From Patescibacteria group bacterium (GTDB lineage Bacteria > Patescibacteriota > Minisyncoccia > Phycocordibacterales > Phycocordibacteraceae), in the NCBI GenBank assembly GCA_019752595.1, contig JAIELV010000001.1, positions 682,394-726,239 on the forward strand: DNA of 43,846 nt, written 5' to 3'. Each line of letters opens with the position of its first letter. The stretch's first letter is position 1. Below are positions 8,959 to 17,995 of this stretch, piece by piece. Both the position numbers and the translations under genes were made by a program. Below the pieces are notes generated by a model. That model did not search any database, was not told the DNA's origin, and saw nothing but the letters and a program-made list of their open reading frames with translations.

Positions 8959-9972
8959 CTACGTTTTAGAAAATCCAAGTGTGGTCGTCTGCGAGCCACC
9001 GCCTATATGTTGGCGGGCTTTTTGTGTCACCACTCTCCCGCGCGGGGTTCTTTCCAAAAATCCTTCTTGCATCAGATATGGCTCGTACACATCTTCTATC
9101 GTTTCTTCCTCTTCACTTGATGCAGCCGCAAGAGTTTTCACGCCAACTGGCCCGCCACCAAATTTTTCAATAAGCGCCTCAAGAATTTTTCTGTCAGAGG
9201 GAGTAAGCCCTGCTTCATCAATACCAATCATGCCGAGCGCTTTCTCCGCTGCCGCGAGTGTGAGTTTTGTTCTGTCTAACTGTGCAACGTCGCGCGAGCG
9301 TTTCAAAAGATAGTTTGCGGTTCGCGGAGTTTTGCGTGAACGTTTTGCAATTTCCGCGAGCGCGTCTTCATCCGCTTCAATGCCAAGAATTTTTGCAGAA
9401 CGCGCCAGAATTTTTTGTATTTCTTTTTCGGTATAAAAATTTAACTGGAATACACCGCCAGAAAAGCGTGAGCGAAGTGGGGCAGAAATAAGGCCGATGC
9501 GTGTCGTTGCGCCAATGAGCGTAAATGGGGGGAGTGCGAGCTCAATGGTGCGCGCTGAGGGGCCTTTACCGATAATAATGTCGAGCTTGCCCGCTTCCAT
9601 CGCGGGGTACAGAATTTCTTCAACTGTTTTGTGCAGACGATGAATTTCATCGATGAACAAAATGCCGTTTGGTTCAATGTTGGTGAGGACTGCTGCAAGG
9701 TCACCAACACGTTCAATCACTGGCCCTGCGGTTGCGCGCATAGAAACCCCAAGTTCTTTTGCCACGAGGTGGGCGAGTGTTGTTTTACCCAAGCCTGGCG
9801 GGCCATACAGGAGGGTGTGTTCAGGAGCGTGAGAGCGCTCCTTTGCTGCTGTTATCAAAACGCGGAGGTTTTCTTTAATGTCTTCCTGCCCCACGTAGTC
9901 ATTCCAGGCGGAAGGGCGGAGCGTATGGTCCAGGGCGCCTTCAATCTGCGGTTCGGTAGGGGGGGTTGACAT
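8959..9972 (-). CDS. ruvB: Holliday junction helicase RuvB
   Basis: [41 protein letters not shown]. Confidence 0.97.
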   Translation of the reverse strand: MSTPPTEPQIEGALDHTLRPSAWNDYVGQEDIKENLRVLITAAKERSHAPEHTLLYGPPGLGKTTLAHLVAKELGVSMRATAGPVIERVGDLAAVLTNIEPNGILFIDEIHRLHKTVEEILYPAMEAGKLDIIIGKGPSARTIELALPPFTLIGATTRIGLISAPLRSRFSGGVFQLNFYTEKEIQKILARSAKILGIEADEDALAEIAKRSRKTPRTANYLLKRSRDVAQLDRTKLTLAAAEKALGMIGIDEAGLTPSDRKILEALIEKFGGGPVGVKTLAAASSEEEETIEDVYEPYLMQEGFLERTPRGRVVTQKARQHIGGGSQTTTLGFSKT

Positions 9973-10040
9973 ATCTAGTTCTCTATGCTAACATTTATTA
10001 TAACCCGAAAGCGGGTTTTTCTTTTGCTCTTTGTAGAAAT

Positions 10041-10169
10041 CGCACCCATCTAAACGACGCCGTGGCATTGCCGTACGGATGCGCTGGTTACAGGTTCGCC
10101 TGCTCTACTGGCTCTCCCCCGACCGGTCTTCCACCTCTGCAAAGTGTCGTTTAGAGGGGTGCGTTTTTT
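10041..10169 (+). ncRNA. Candidate structured RNA, family unassigned
   Basis: 20-nt closing arms CGCACCCATCTAAACGACGC / GTGTCGTTTAGAGGGGTGCG (19 of 20 pair including one G-U), followed by TTTTTT on the plus strand; no coding explanation. Confidence 0.6.
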
Positions 10170-10180
10170 AAATTGGTAGC

Positions 10181-11845
10181 TTAATTTTCTTCAACGCTTA
10201 CCACACGGATAAGCTCATCCCAGCTGGTGACCCCGTTCAATGCTTTAACCACGCCGTCCTCCGCGAGCGTCATAAATTCTCGTTTCTTTTGCAACGCGTA
10301 TATTTCTCGTTCTGATGGCGATGTGCGTAAAAGTTCGTCCAACTCATCGTCCATAACAATTGCCTCAAAGATACCGATACGGCCCTTGTAGCCCGTTTTG
10401 TTGCACGCCTCACACCCGACGGGTTCATACAAAAATCCTGCTTCAGCTGGAACGACACTTTTATTTCGCAAGCCCCCAACAATCTTCTCCGCAATTTCTT
10501 TATTTTTCCCTTCAAGTGGGACTTTCTTTTTGCACGAAGCGCACAGCACGCGCACTAATCGTTGTGCCATCGCGACGCTGATTGCCGAGCTAAACACTTT
10601 GGGGTCAATTCCTAAGTCTGAAAGACGGGGGAATGTGCCTGCAGCTGCGTTGGTGTGAAGTGTAGAAAAGACGAAGTGGCCTGTGAGTGCAGCATCAACC
10701 GCAGTACGCGCAACTTCAATGTCGCGGATTTCTCCAATCATAATAATGTCGGGGTCTTGGCGCAGAGCTGAGCGCAAGCCGTCAAGCCACGAGTAGTTCT
10801 TTTCAACTTGCGTCTGTACCACCCCTTGCACGTGGTACTCAATCGGGTCTTCAATCGTAATAATTTTAATTTCAGGTGAATGCACTTTCTTCAAACATGC
10901 GTACAGCGTGGTGGTTTTTCCGCTTCCCGTCGGGCCAGTGTTCAAGAGCATGCCGTTTGGGCTTTTAATCTCCCGCTCAACCAGCGCTTTCAGCGCGGGC
11001 TCCATACCAAGCCCTTCAAATGGAACAGAAATGGCAGCAGGGTCAAGAAGACGCATTACCACTGTTTCGCCGTACGCACCGGGGATGACTGAGGTGCGAA
11101 TCTCAGTTTCTTTTCCTGAGAGCTCCACTGAAAATCGTCCGTCTTGTGCTGCGTCACGAACATTTAACTTTAATCCCGAAAGAAGTTTTAAGCGCGACAT
11201 CAGCAATCCATGTGTCTCGTGGTCGATAGTCATAATGTCATGGAGAACGCCGTCCAAGCGGTAGCGCATGCGCACGTTTTCAGCTTCCGTTTCAATATGA
11301 ATGTCTGAGGCGTCAACCGCGAATGCCCCTGCAAGAACAACTTCTAAAATTTTTGAAATACGGTACGCTTTTTTCAAAGTCGCCACTTCTGCAATAGAAT
11401 TTTTTATATCATCAACCGTTTTTATCTTCGCCATTGTTGCCCCCAGTTCTTCCGATGAAATATCGAGCGCGCCCTCCTTGCTCTTCATTGCAAAGGATAA
11501 ATCTTTGTATCGCTCCCATGCACGCTCCAAACTCGCGCGTGAAACCATAAAACCCGCGGTCTCGTACCCGTGTTCTTTGAGGTCTTGAAGTACAGGAGGA
11601 AGTTCGGGGTGATTCGGAGAGCGCATCGCGAGCGATATTTTTTTACCGACAATGTCAAAAGCTGCCACTTCGGCCTTGCGTGCGTCCGCCTCTGTAATAA
11701 GTCGCAGGGCGTCGCTGTTTATAGAAGAGCGTGTCAAATCTCGATACGAAAGTCCGTATTTTGAAGAAAGTACCTCTGCCAATTCCTCTTCCTCGCGTCG
11801 CCGAAGTTCTGCCAAGTGCTGTTCGGTCTTGTCTGAGAGCGCCAT
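10181..11845 (-). CDS. pilB: Type IV pilus assembly ATPase (PilB/GspE family)
   Basis: GPTGSGKTTTLYACLKK, TIEDPIEYHVQGVVQTQV, zinc-binding CASCKKK...CEACNKTGYKGR. Confidence 0.93.
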   Translation of the reverse strand: MALSDKTEQHLAELRRREEEELAEVLSSKYGLSYRDLTRSSINSDALRLITEADARKAEVAAFDIVGKKISLAMRSPNHPELPPVLQDLKEHGYETAGFMVSRASLERAWERYKDLSFAMKSKEGALDISSEELGATMAKIKTVDDIKNSIAEVATLKKAYRISKILEVVLAGAFAVDASDIHIETEAENVRMRYRLDGVLHDIMTIDHETHGLLMSRLKLLSGLKLNVRDAAQDGRFSVELSGKETEIRTSVIPGAYGETVVMRLLDPAAISVPFEGLGMEPALKALVEREIKSPNGMLLNTGPTGSGKTTTLYACLKKVHSPEIKIITIEDPIEYHVQGVVQTQVEKNYSWLDGLRSALRQDPDIIMIGEIRDIEVARTAVDAALTGHFVFSTLHTNAAAGTFPRLSDLGIDPKVFSSAISVAMAQRLVRVLCASCKKKVPLEGKNKEIAEKIVGGLRNKSVVPAEAGFLYEPVGCEACNKTGYKGRIGIFEAIVMDDELDELLRTSPSEREIYALQKKREFMTLAEDGVVKALNGVTSWDELIRVVSVEEN

Positions 11846-11915
11846 AATTTTGTTAGTGTGAGGCGCTTAGAAAATTACCAGTACTCGTAGGGTGCGCCAT
11901 AGGCAAAATGTTACC

Positions 11916-12353
11916 ATGCGGTTTATGGAGATGACCCTTACTGAATTAAACGATTTTGCGAAGCGCGTAGTGCTTGAGCTCCCCAAATCAAAAGGAACGA
12001 CAGCACATGTCATCGGTCTTTCAGGCCCTTTGGGCGCGGGCAAAACAACGTTTGTGCAGATGGTCGCAAAAGAGCTCGGGGTCACTGCTACTGTTCCGAG
12101 CCCGACGTTTACATTGGTGCGACCCTATGAAATGACGCACCCCATCTTCAAAAGATTGATTCATATTGATGCGTATCGTTTAACAGATGCTGATGCGCGC
12201 GGGATAGGGTGGGAAGAGTACACAAGGAACCCCGACAACTTGATTATTGTCGAGTGGCCAGAAAATTTGGGTGAAAAAACAGCACACAACATACCCACCA
12301 TTCGTCTCGGAGTTATTTCTGAAAATACGCGGAGTGTGGCCCACTATGCCTAA
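11916..12353 (+). CDS. tsaE: tRNA threonylcarbamoyladenosine biosynthesis ATPase TsaE
   Basis: GLSGPLGAGKTTFVQMVAKELG, VPSPTFTLV, HIDAYRL. Confidence 0.92.
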   Translation: MRFMEMTLTELNDFAKRVVLELPKSKGTTAHVIGLSGPLGAGKTTFVQMVAKELGVTATVPSPTFTLVRPYEMTHPIFKRLIHIDAYRLTDADARGIGWEEYTRNPDNLIIVEWPENLGEKTAHNIPTIRLGVISENTRSVAHYA

Positions 12354-14769
12354 AACAAAAGACACAAAGAAAAAACGAGAAACGCTCGTTCTTTTGGACA
12401 CGCACGCCATCATTCATCGCGCGTACCATGCGCTTCCCCAACTCACCTCACCGTCGGGGGAACCCGTAGGAGCTTTGTACGGCCTTTCAACGATGCTGAT
12501 GAAAATTGTGAAGGACATGAAACCAGATCACGTGGTTGCAGCATTCGATTTACCAGGCGCAACACACAGGCATGACGTGTACAAAGAGTACAAAGCAAAA
12601 CGACCAAAAATTGACGACGCATTAGTGGCACAAATTACTCGTGCACGCGACGTGCTTTCAGCGTTTGGTATCCCGCTGTACGAAGCTCCTGGGTTTGAAG
12701 CTGATGATGTGATCGGCACCATCGCGCTCAAAGCAAAAAAAGATTTTGACGTCGTTATTGCCTCTGGCGACATGGACACACTTCAGCTTGTCGACGGAGA
12801 GAAAGTAAAAGTGTTCACTTTAAGAAAAGGAATTCAAGACACAGTTTTGTATGACGAACCAGCAGTTCTCGCGCGTTTTGGGTTTCTCCCCGAACGGATC
12901 CCCGACTACAAAGGATTCGCGGGCGATAATTCCGACAACATCGTTGGCATTCCTGGTATTGGAGAAAAAACAGCCACGCTTCTCATTACTACGTTCGGCT
13001 CAATGGAGGGGGTCTACAAGGCGCTCAAGAAATCCCCCGAACTTTTGAAGAAGGCAGGAATAAAAGAGCGCGCACTCCAACTCATTACCGAACACGAAGA
13101 TGAAGCTGAGTTTTCAAAAGTGCTCGCAACGATTCGTACTGATGCCCCCGTGGCTTTTGTTGAACCGACAAAAAGCTTTTTGGAAACCCTCGATACAGAA
13201 AAAGTGACCGCGCTTATGACCGAGCTCGGGTTTCGCTCACTCATCGCGCGACTCAAAAGTTTAACTGGCGCAGAAGAGAGAAGCGCCGAACCTGCAAAAG
13301 AAAAAATAGACGCCCCACTCAGCTCTTCTTTGTTTGCACCCGTTCTGAGCGCTGAAGAAGAACAGATACTAAAAGAAGCGAAGATAATGTTGTGGCTCAC
13401 GCAATCGGAACTCACCAACCCGAACCTTGAAGACGTTTTGAATAACACAAAGTCAAAGACACTTGCCGAGGCGCACGAGAAACTTTCTGCACTCATTACA
13501 AAAGAACAGTTGGAGAAAGTATGGAAGGAAATTGAAAAACCGCTAATTCCAGTAATTGACGCCGTCAATGCGCACGGGGTCATGGTTGACGCGGGCTATC
13601 TGAAAGCACTCAGTGCGGAATACCACATAGAGCTCGATAAGTTGTCCGCAAAAATCTACAAAGAAGCAGGTGAAGAATTTAATATTAATTCCCCCAAACA
13701 GCTTGGGGTAGTGTTGTTTGAAAAGCTGGGGTTAGGCAAAGAAAGCGGGAAACGACAGAAGAAAACAGCGACAGGGCAACTCTCAACACGCGAATCAGAG
13801 CTTGCGAAGTTGAAAGGGGAGCATGCAATTATTGATTCTATTCTTGCGCATCGCGAACTCCAGAAACTGCTTTCAACGTATATTGACGCCATCCCACCAC
13901 TGTTAGATGCGGAGGGCAGACTTCACACTACATTCGTGCAAACGGGAGCTGCCACGGGGCGACTTTCTTCGCAGAACCCGAACCTTCAAAACATTCCGAT
14001 AAAAACCGAGTTGGGGCGTCGCATTCGAAAAGCGTTTGTTGCTCCCAAAGGGAAAGTACTTCTTGCATTCGACTATTCGCAAATAGAATTGAGGCTTGCC
14101 GCGTTTCTTTCGGCGGATGTAAAACTTACGGAGATTTTCAAGCGTGGTGAAGACGTACACTCGGCGGTCGCTGCGGAAGTGTTCGGCGTTCCGCAGTCTG
14201 AAGTGACGTATGACATGCGTCGTAGTGCGAAAGTAATTAACTTCGGGATTTTATACGGTATGGGGGTCAACGCGCTCCGTGAAAGCTTGGGCACTGATAG
14301 AAAAGAAGCGCAGGATTTCTATAATCGCTACTTTGAAACATTCTCTACACTCGCTGAGTACATGCAAAAAACGAGGACGTCTGCCACGCGCCTTGGGTAT
14401 ACGCTGACGTATTTTGGAAGAAAGCGGTATTTCCCAGGCATCAAGTCAAAAATTCCGTACGTACGCGCGTCCGCAGAACGCATGGCAATTAATGCCCCAC
14501 TTCAGGGGACACAATCTGACATCATTAAAATTGCGATGACGCGTATACACGATGCGTTTAAGAAAAGATATCCAAATCGCGCCGCGATAGTACTGCAAAT
14601 TCATGACGAATTAATTTTTGAAGTAAAAGAAGAAGACGTGGGAGCCGTAGCTGAGGAAGTGCGCGGGATTATGGAGAATGTCTTGACCAAAGAAGAATTG
14701 AACGGCATTCCTATTCTTGTCTCAGGAGAATCAGGGCAAAATTGGGGTGAGATGAAAGCGCTGGGCTAG
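12346..14769 (+). CDS. polA: DNA polymerase I (5'-3' exonuclease + polymerase; 3'-5' exo region reduced)
   Basis: LLDTHAIIHRAYHALP, GFEADDVIGT, TGRLSSQNPNLQNIPI, FDYSQIELRLAA, QIHDELIFEV. Confidence 0.96.
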   Translation: MPKTKDTKKKRETLVLLDTHAIIHRAYHALPQLTSPSGEPVGALYGLSTMLMKIVKDMKPDHVVAAFDLPGATHRHDVYKEYKAKRPKIDDALVAQITRARDVLSAFGIPLYEAPGFEADDVIGTIALKAKKDFDVVIASGDMDTLQLVDGEKVKVFTLRKGIQDTVLYDEPAVLARFGFLPERIPDYKGFAGDNSDNIVGIPGIGEKTATLLITTFGSMEGVYKALKKSPELLKKAGIKERALQLITEHEDEAEFSKVLATIRTDAPVAFVEPTKSFLETLDTEKVTALMTELGFRSLIARLKSLTGAEERSAEPAKEKIDAPLSSSLFAPVLSAEEEQILKEAKIMLWLTQSELTNPNLEDVLNNTKSKTLAEAHEKLSALITKEQLEKVWKEIEKPLIPVIDAVNAHGVMVDAGYLKALSAEYHIELDKLSAKIYKEAGEEFNINSPKQLGVVLFEKLGLGKESGKRQKKTATGQLSTRESELAKLKGEHAIIDSILAHRELQKLLSTYIDAIPPLLDAEGRLHTTFVQTGAATGRLSSQNPNLQNIPIKTELGRRIRKAFVAPKGKVLLAFDYSQIELRLAAFLSADVKLTEIFKRGEDVHSAVAAEVFGVPQSEVTYDMRRSAKVINFGILYGMGVNALRESLGTDRKEAQDFYNRYFETFSTLAEYMQKTRTSATRLGYTLTYFGRKRYFPGIKSKIPYVRASAERMAINAPLQGTQSDIIKIAMTRIHDAFKKRYPNRAAIVLQIHDELIFEVKEEDVGAVAEEVRGIMENVLTKEELNGIPILVSGESGQNWGEMKALG

Positions 14770-14841
14770 GCCGCAGGTGTTAGGTTTCAAGTGTCAGCGT
14801 AAAACCTGGAACCTGGAACCTGGAACCTGTATCCTGTCTAT

Positions 14842-15531
14842 ATGCTGTACGTACTCATTGGGTCTGATTTCGGAAAAATAAAAAAACGAATCGCAGAAAT
14901 TGCGAAAGGGCATGAGGTAGTGCGCTTTGGTGAAGGGGCTGAAGCATTCTCTGGGGCGCCCGCACGACTGAACGCCTCAGGACTTTTTTCTTCAAAAATC
15001 GCATTACATTTAGATCGCCCACTTGAAGACGCGGACTCAAAAGCATTTTTCATTGAGCATGTAAAAAATTTCGCCAATGCAAACACGATAGTGATTGCGA
15101 CCACTCTTGCACTTGATGCGGAAACAAAAAAGAAAATACCAAAGAATGCGGGCGTAGAAACATTCGATTTGAAAGAAGAAAAAGACGAACCTGCGCCGAA
15201 TGCGTTTGCCCTCACCGACGCGTACGTGAAAGGCGATAGAAAACAGATGTGGGTTTTGTATAGAAAGTTTATTGAGTCAGGGATGTCGGCCGAAGAAATT
15301 CATGGCGTTCTTTCGTGGCAGGTGCGCGCGTTGGTGCTTGCTTCAAAAACAAAGAGCGCGATTGAGGCGGGTTTAAAACCGTTCGTGTATACAAAAGCGA
15401 AGTCTGCGCTTGCAAATATGCAACGTCCACCCGAAGAGATTTCACGAGAACTCGTTTCTCTGTATCACCAATCGCGTGCAGGGCAGGGAAGCCTAGAAAA
15501 CCTCCTGGAGGTTTTTCTATTGAAAAAGTAA
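14842..15531 (+). CDS. holA: DNA polymerase III delta subunit-like
   Basis: LYVLIGSDFGKIKKRI N-terminus, SAEEIHGVLSWQVRALVLASKT, YTKAKSALANM helical C-terminus. Confidence 0.7.
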   Translation: MLYVLIGSDFGKIKKRIAEIAKGHEVVRFGEGAEAFSGAPARLNASGLFSSKIALHLDRPLEDADSKAFFIEHVKNFANANTIVIATTLALDAETKKKIPKNAGVETFDLKEEKDEPAPNAFALTDAYVKGDRKQMWVLYRKFIESGMSAEEIHGVLSWQVRALVLASKTKSAIEAGLKPFVYTKAKSALANMQRPPEEISRELVSLYHQSRAGQGSLENLLEVFLLKK

Positions 15532-15560
15532 ATCCGTCATCACAACCTCGGGCTGTGTAA

Positions 15561-15586
15561 ACAAAAACAGTGCACAGGCACTGTTT
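15561..15586 (-). terminator. Terminator downstream of tRNA-Lys
   Basis: Minus strand AACAGTGC-ctgt-GCACTGTT followed by TTTGTTT. Confidence 0.75.
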
Positions 15587-15597
15587 GTTGATTCAAG

Positions 15598-15670
15598 TCC
15601 GCCCGGCAGGGCTCGAACCTGCGACCTCGTCCTTAAAAGGGACTCGCTCTACCAACTGAGCTACGGGCGG
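15598..15670 (-). tRNA. tRNA-Lys (anticodon TTT)
   Basis: Cloverleaf on minus strand; acceptor CCGCCCG/CGGGCGG, loop CTTTTAA; CCA not encoded. Confidence 0.97.
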
Positions 15671-15743
15671 GAGTGAGAAGGAAAATGGCGACTCGTCGAC
15701 ATTTTCTTCAAACGACCGCACGGAAGCTGTTGCTTACGGGCGG
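15671..15743 (-). repeat. tRNA-Lys 5' module: minihelix (15716-15743), AAAATG hairpin (15682-15705), 13-nt leader (15671-15683)
   Basis: Minus strand CCGCCCG-TAAGC-AACA-GCTTC-CGTGCGG; AAAATG..CGAC-GA-GTCG..CATTTT; TTCCTTCTCACTC abutting tRNA. Confidence 0.7.
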
Positions 15744-15798
15744 CACCCTTTGGTGGGATTTCTGGATTATGCGCTAAAAAATCGGTTTTTTCCAGTCT

Positions 15799-16143
15799 TT
15801 AGTATGGCAAATCAAATGCCAACCCCCCAGGGCCAGTGACAAGAAGGAACAAAAGGATAGCGAGCGTGAGCAAGAGTGTCGCGCGCGTGCCAAATACCGA
15901 TTCGTTTTTTGCGCGCATAAAGAGGAGAATTGCCTGTACGCCTGCCGCAATAACTGCTACTTGCGTGAAAAGCCCAATAGCAATCAATAGCCCGCAAACA
16001 CCCGATACAACCGCGAGGTATTTTTTCTTACTCGACTTCCACAGCGCGCGTGCGTCAAAGAGAAACAGTACCGCAACCGCAACGCGAATGATGATAGGGG
16101 CAAAGAATCCAAGGAAAAAAAGTCCTGGGAAAATGCTTTCCAT
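15799..16143 (-). CDS. DoxX-like small membrane protein
   Basis: Four hydrophobic segments and C-terminal LLVTGPGGLAFDLPY. Confidence 0.6.
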   Translation of the reverse strand: MESIFPGLFFLGFFAPIIIRVAVAVLFLFDARALWKSSKKKYLAVVSGVCGLLIAIGLFTQVAVIAAGVQAILLFMRAKNESVFGTRATLLLTLAILLFLLVTGPGGLAFDLPY

Positions 16144-16157
16144 GGTGGCACTATATC

Positions 16158-16637
16158 ATGATGGCTCAAAAGCAAATCTCACTCATCCTTCACGACATTC
16201 GGAGTTCCGAAAATGTTGGGTCCATGTTCCGCACGGCGGACGCCGCGGGGGTTAAAAAAATATATCTAACAGGCTATACTCCCGCCCCGCTTGATCGTTT
16301 CAAAAGGAAAAATTCAAAATTGGCTAAGGCGGCTCTCGGCGCCGAAGAATCCGTTCCGTGGGAACGCGCGGGAGACGCTGGGATCCTCATTGAAAAACTG
16401 AAAGGAGAAGGGGTTTCGGTGTTTGCGGTTGAACAGGATCCGCGCGCTGTTTCGTATGAGGAAGTGCATATCCCCACGCAGGTAGCGCTTGTCATGGGGA
16501 ACGAAGTGGAAGGGGTTTCAAAAAATATTCTTGATGCATGCAATGCTATTTTGGAAATCCCGATGTACGGCAAAAAAGAATCGCTGAATGTCTCAGTTGC
16601 AGCGGGTATCGTTCTTTTTCGCGCACGCGACTTCTAA
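16158..16637 (+). CDS. SpoU/TrmH-family RNA 2'-O-methyltransferase
   Basis: DIRSSENVGSMFRTADAAGV, VALVMGNEVEGVSKNIL, IPMYGKKESLNVSVAAGI. Confidence 0.93.
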   Translation: MMAQKQISLILHDIRSSENVGSMFRTADAAGVKKIYLTGYTPAPLDRFKRKNSKLAKAALGAEESVPWERAGDAGILIEKLKGEGVSVFAVEQDPRAVSYEEVHIPTQVALVMGNEVEGVSKNILDACNAILEIPMYGKKESLNVSVAAGIVLFRARDF

Positions 16638-16682
16638 TCGCTTCGCTTTACAAATCTATATAGAGCACCTACCCTAGGCTAT

Positions 16683-16973
16683 ATGTCAGGTCAGGAAAAA
16701 AGAATAGTGCGGGGGCGCGAGACGCATGTTGAAACAGCTGCAAAACGCAAAGCACATGCACTGGCGCAAGGTTTTGTTGATGGAGTAACGGTCTATCAAT
16801 TACCGAACGGTAAAATCCCGTTTACGGTTGTGGGGAAGTTAGATACACCTGTAAAATTTCTTCTCTATATTCAACACCGAGGCGGTTCTCAAACGAGAAC
16901 GGTGAGTGCAAATCCTTTTCTACTCACTAAGGAGCGTCCGAAAAAAGCAAAAAAGCCAGGAAGTCGTCACTAG
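16683..16973 (+). CDS. Hypothetical basic protein, 96 aa
   Basis: Uninterrupted ORF in a gap between genes; no motif recognised. Confidence 0.45.
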   Translation: MSGQEKRIVRGRETHVETAAKRKAHALAQGFVDGVTVYQLPNGKIPFTVVGKLDTPVKFLLYIQHRGGSQTRTVSANPFLLTKERPKKAKKPGSRH

Positions 16974-17938
16974 TAAGTCAGGGAACCAATAAGTTTTCCA
17001 TTCTCGTCTAAGAGACGGATTTGTTCGTGCGTATTGTTCCAAAGTTCTTGTTGGCGGTTTAAGAATACGCGCCACTCGTTTATGTAAAAGTCAGGATCAT
17101 TTCTGTGGCGGTTCACGCACCCGTTGTAAGACAAATCATTCAGTATGAAATCTCTACACTGCGAACCCACTTCGTAAGGGATAGTGTCTGCATACAACTC
17201 ACATCTGCGCACATTATCTATGAAATCAATGCAGGCAGTATTTGTTCCTGTCTTTTGTGGGTTGGCGAGAGCTTCGTCCGCTGGGTCGGGGCAGTCGGCG
17301 TCCAACCCTGGTTCGAAATCCTGATATTGCTCGAGGTAGCCAGAACATTTGTTTATTCTGAAAGAAGCACCGTTGGGCGATCTCCCTGTGGTTATGTAGA
17401 CAATTGAATTAGGCCCAATAGTGATAGGGAGTTCAGAACTAACGCCTCCAAGCATAAAAACCTGAGCAGCTGAACCAATAGGCGCTCGTATCCCCGTAGT
17501 TCTGCTCTCCAACATCCACCCGGTAATCGTAATGTTTCGCGTCATACTGCGTGACGTTTCGATGATGATGTACTCCTCGTTTGGATTTGCTGCATCAGAA
17601 TTTCCTCGTCGTATTTCTACATCGTTTGCGTACGGAGAGTCCGCAGTATTTGTCCCACCCTTGGGGTTATTGAAAAAATAATTTAAAAGCGAATCTGCCT
17701 CAACAGTCACTTCACGAATTGTTGTTCCGTCAGCCTCAAAGGTGCTTCCTTTCACAGCGCCTTCCTTAAGTTCCACTCCAGGTGCGGTAGGGGGTTTCAA
17801 GAATGGTCCTGAATGAGACAGGGAGCGTTGAGGTCCGCCCGTAGCCGCCCATAAAATACCCAAAAACACGAGGAATAGGAGGAAAACAATCAGTGCACCG
17901 AGTGCCCCAATTCCACGTTCCGTGTGGTGTGCTTGCAT
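16970..17938 (-). CDS. Membrane-anchored protein with lamin-tail-domain-like segment and Cys-rich C-terminus
   Basis: N-terminal TM; NPNEEYIIIETSRSMTRNITITGWMLES...TIGPNSIVYITTGRSPNGASF; multiple Cys. Confidence 0.55.
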   Translation of the reverse strand: MQAHHTERGIGALGALIVFLLFLVFLGILWAATGGPQRSLSHSGPFLKPPTAPGVELKEGAVKGSTFEADGTTIREVTVEADSLLNYFFNNPKGGTNTADSPYANDVEIRRGNSDAANPNEEYIIIETSRSMTRNITITGWMLESRTTGIRAPIGSAAQVFMLGGVSSELPITIGPNSIVYITTGRSPNGASFRINKCSGYLEQYQDFEPGLDADCPDPADEALANPQKTGTNTACIDFIDNVRRCELYADTIPYEVGSQCRDFILNDLSYNGCVNRHRNDPDFYINEWRVFLNRQQELWNNTHEQIRLLDENGKLIGSLTY

Positions 17939-17995
17939 AAAAGCAGTGTACGCGTGTTTTGCGGAGGGTTCAAACCGATGGAGGGGTTATTCTTT

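Noticed and set aside
9966-9994. TTGACA-17-TAACAT plus-strand promoter for the ncRNA
   Set aside because: Overlaps the ruvB start codon and would run at once into an AACCCG/CGGGTT hairpin with a T-run; the minus-strand TATAAT for ruvB is as plausible.
10041-10169. SRP (4.5S) RNA or 6S RNA assignment
   Set aside because: No GGAA apical loop with AGCAG asymmetric bulge on either strand; shorter than usual 6S and no clear central bubble by eye.
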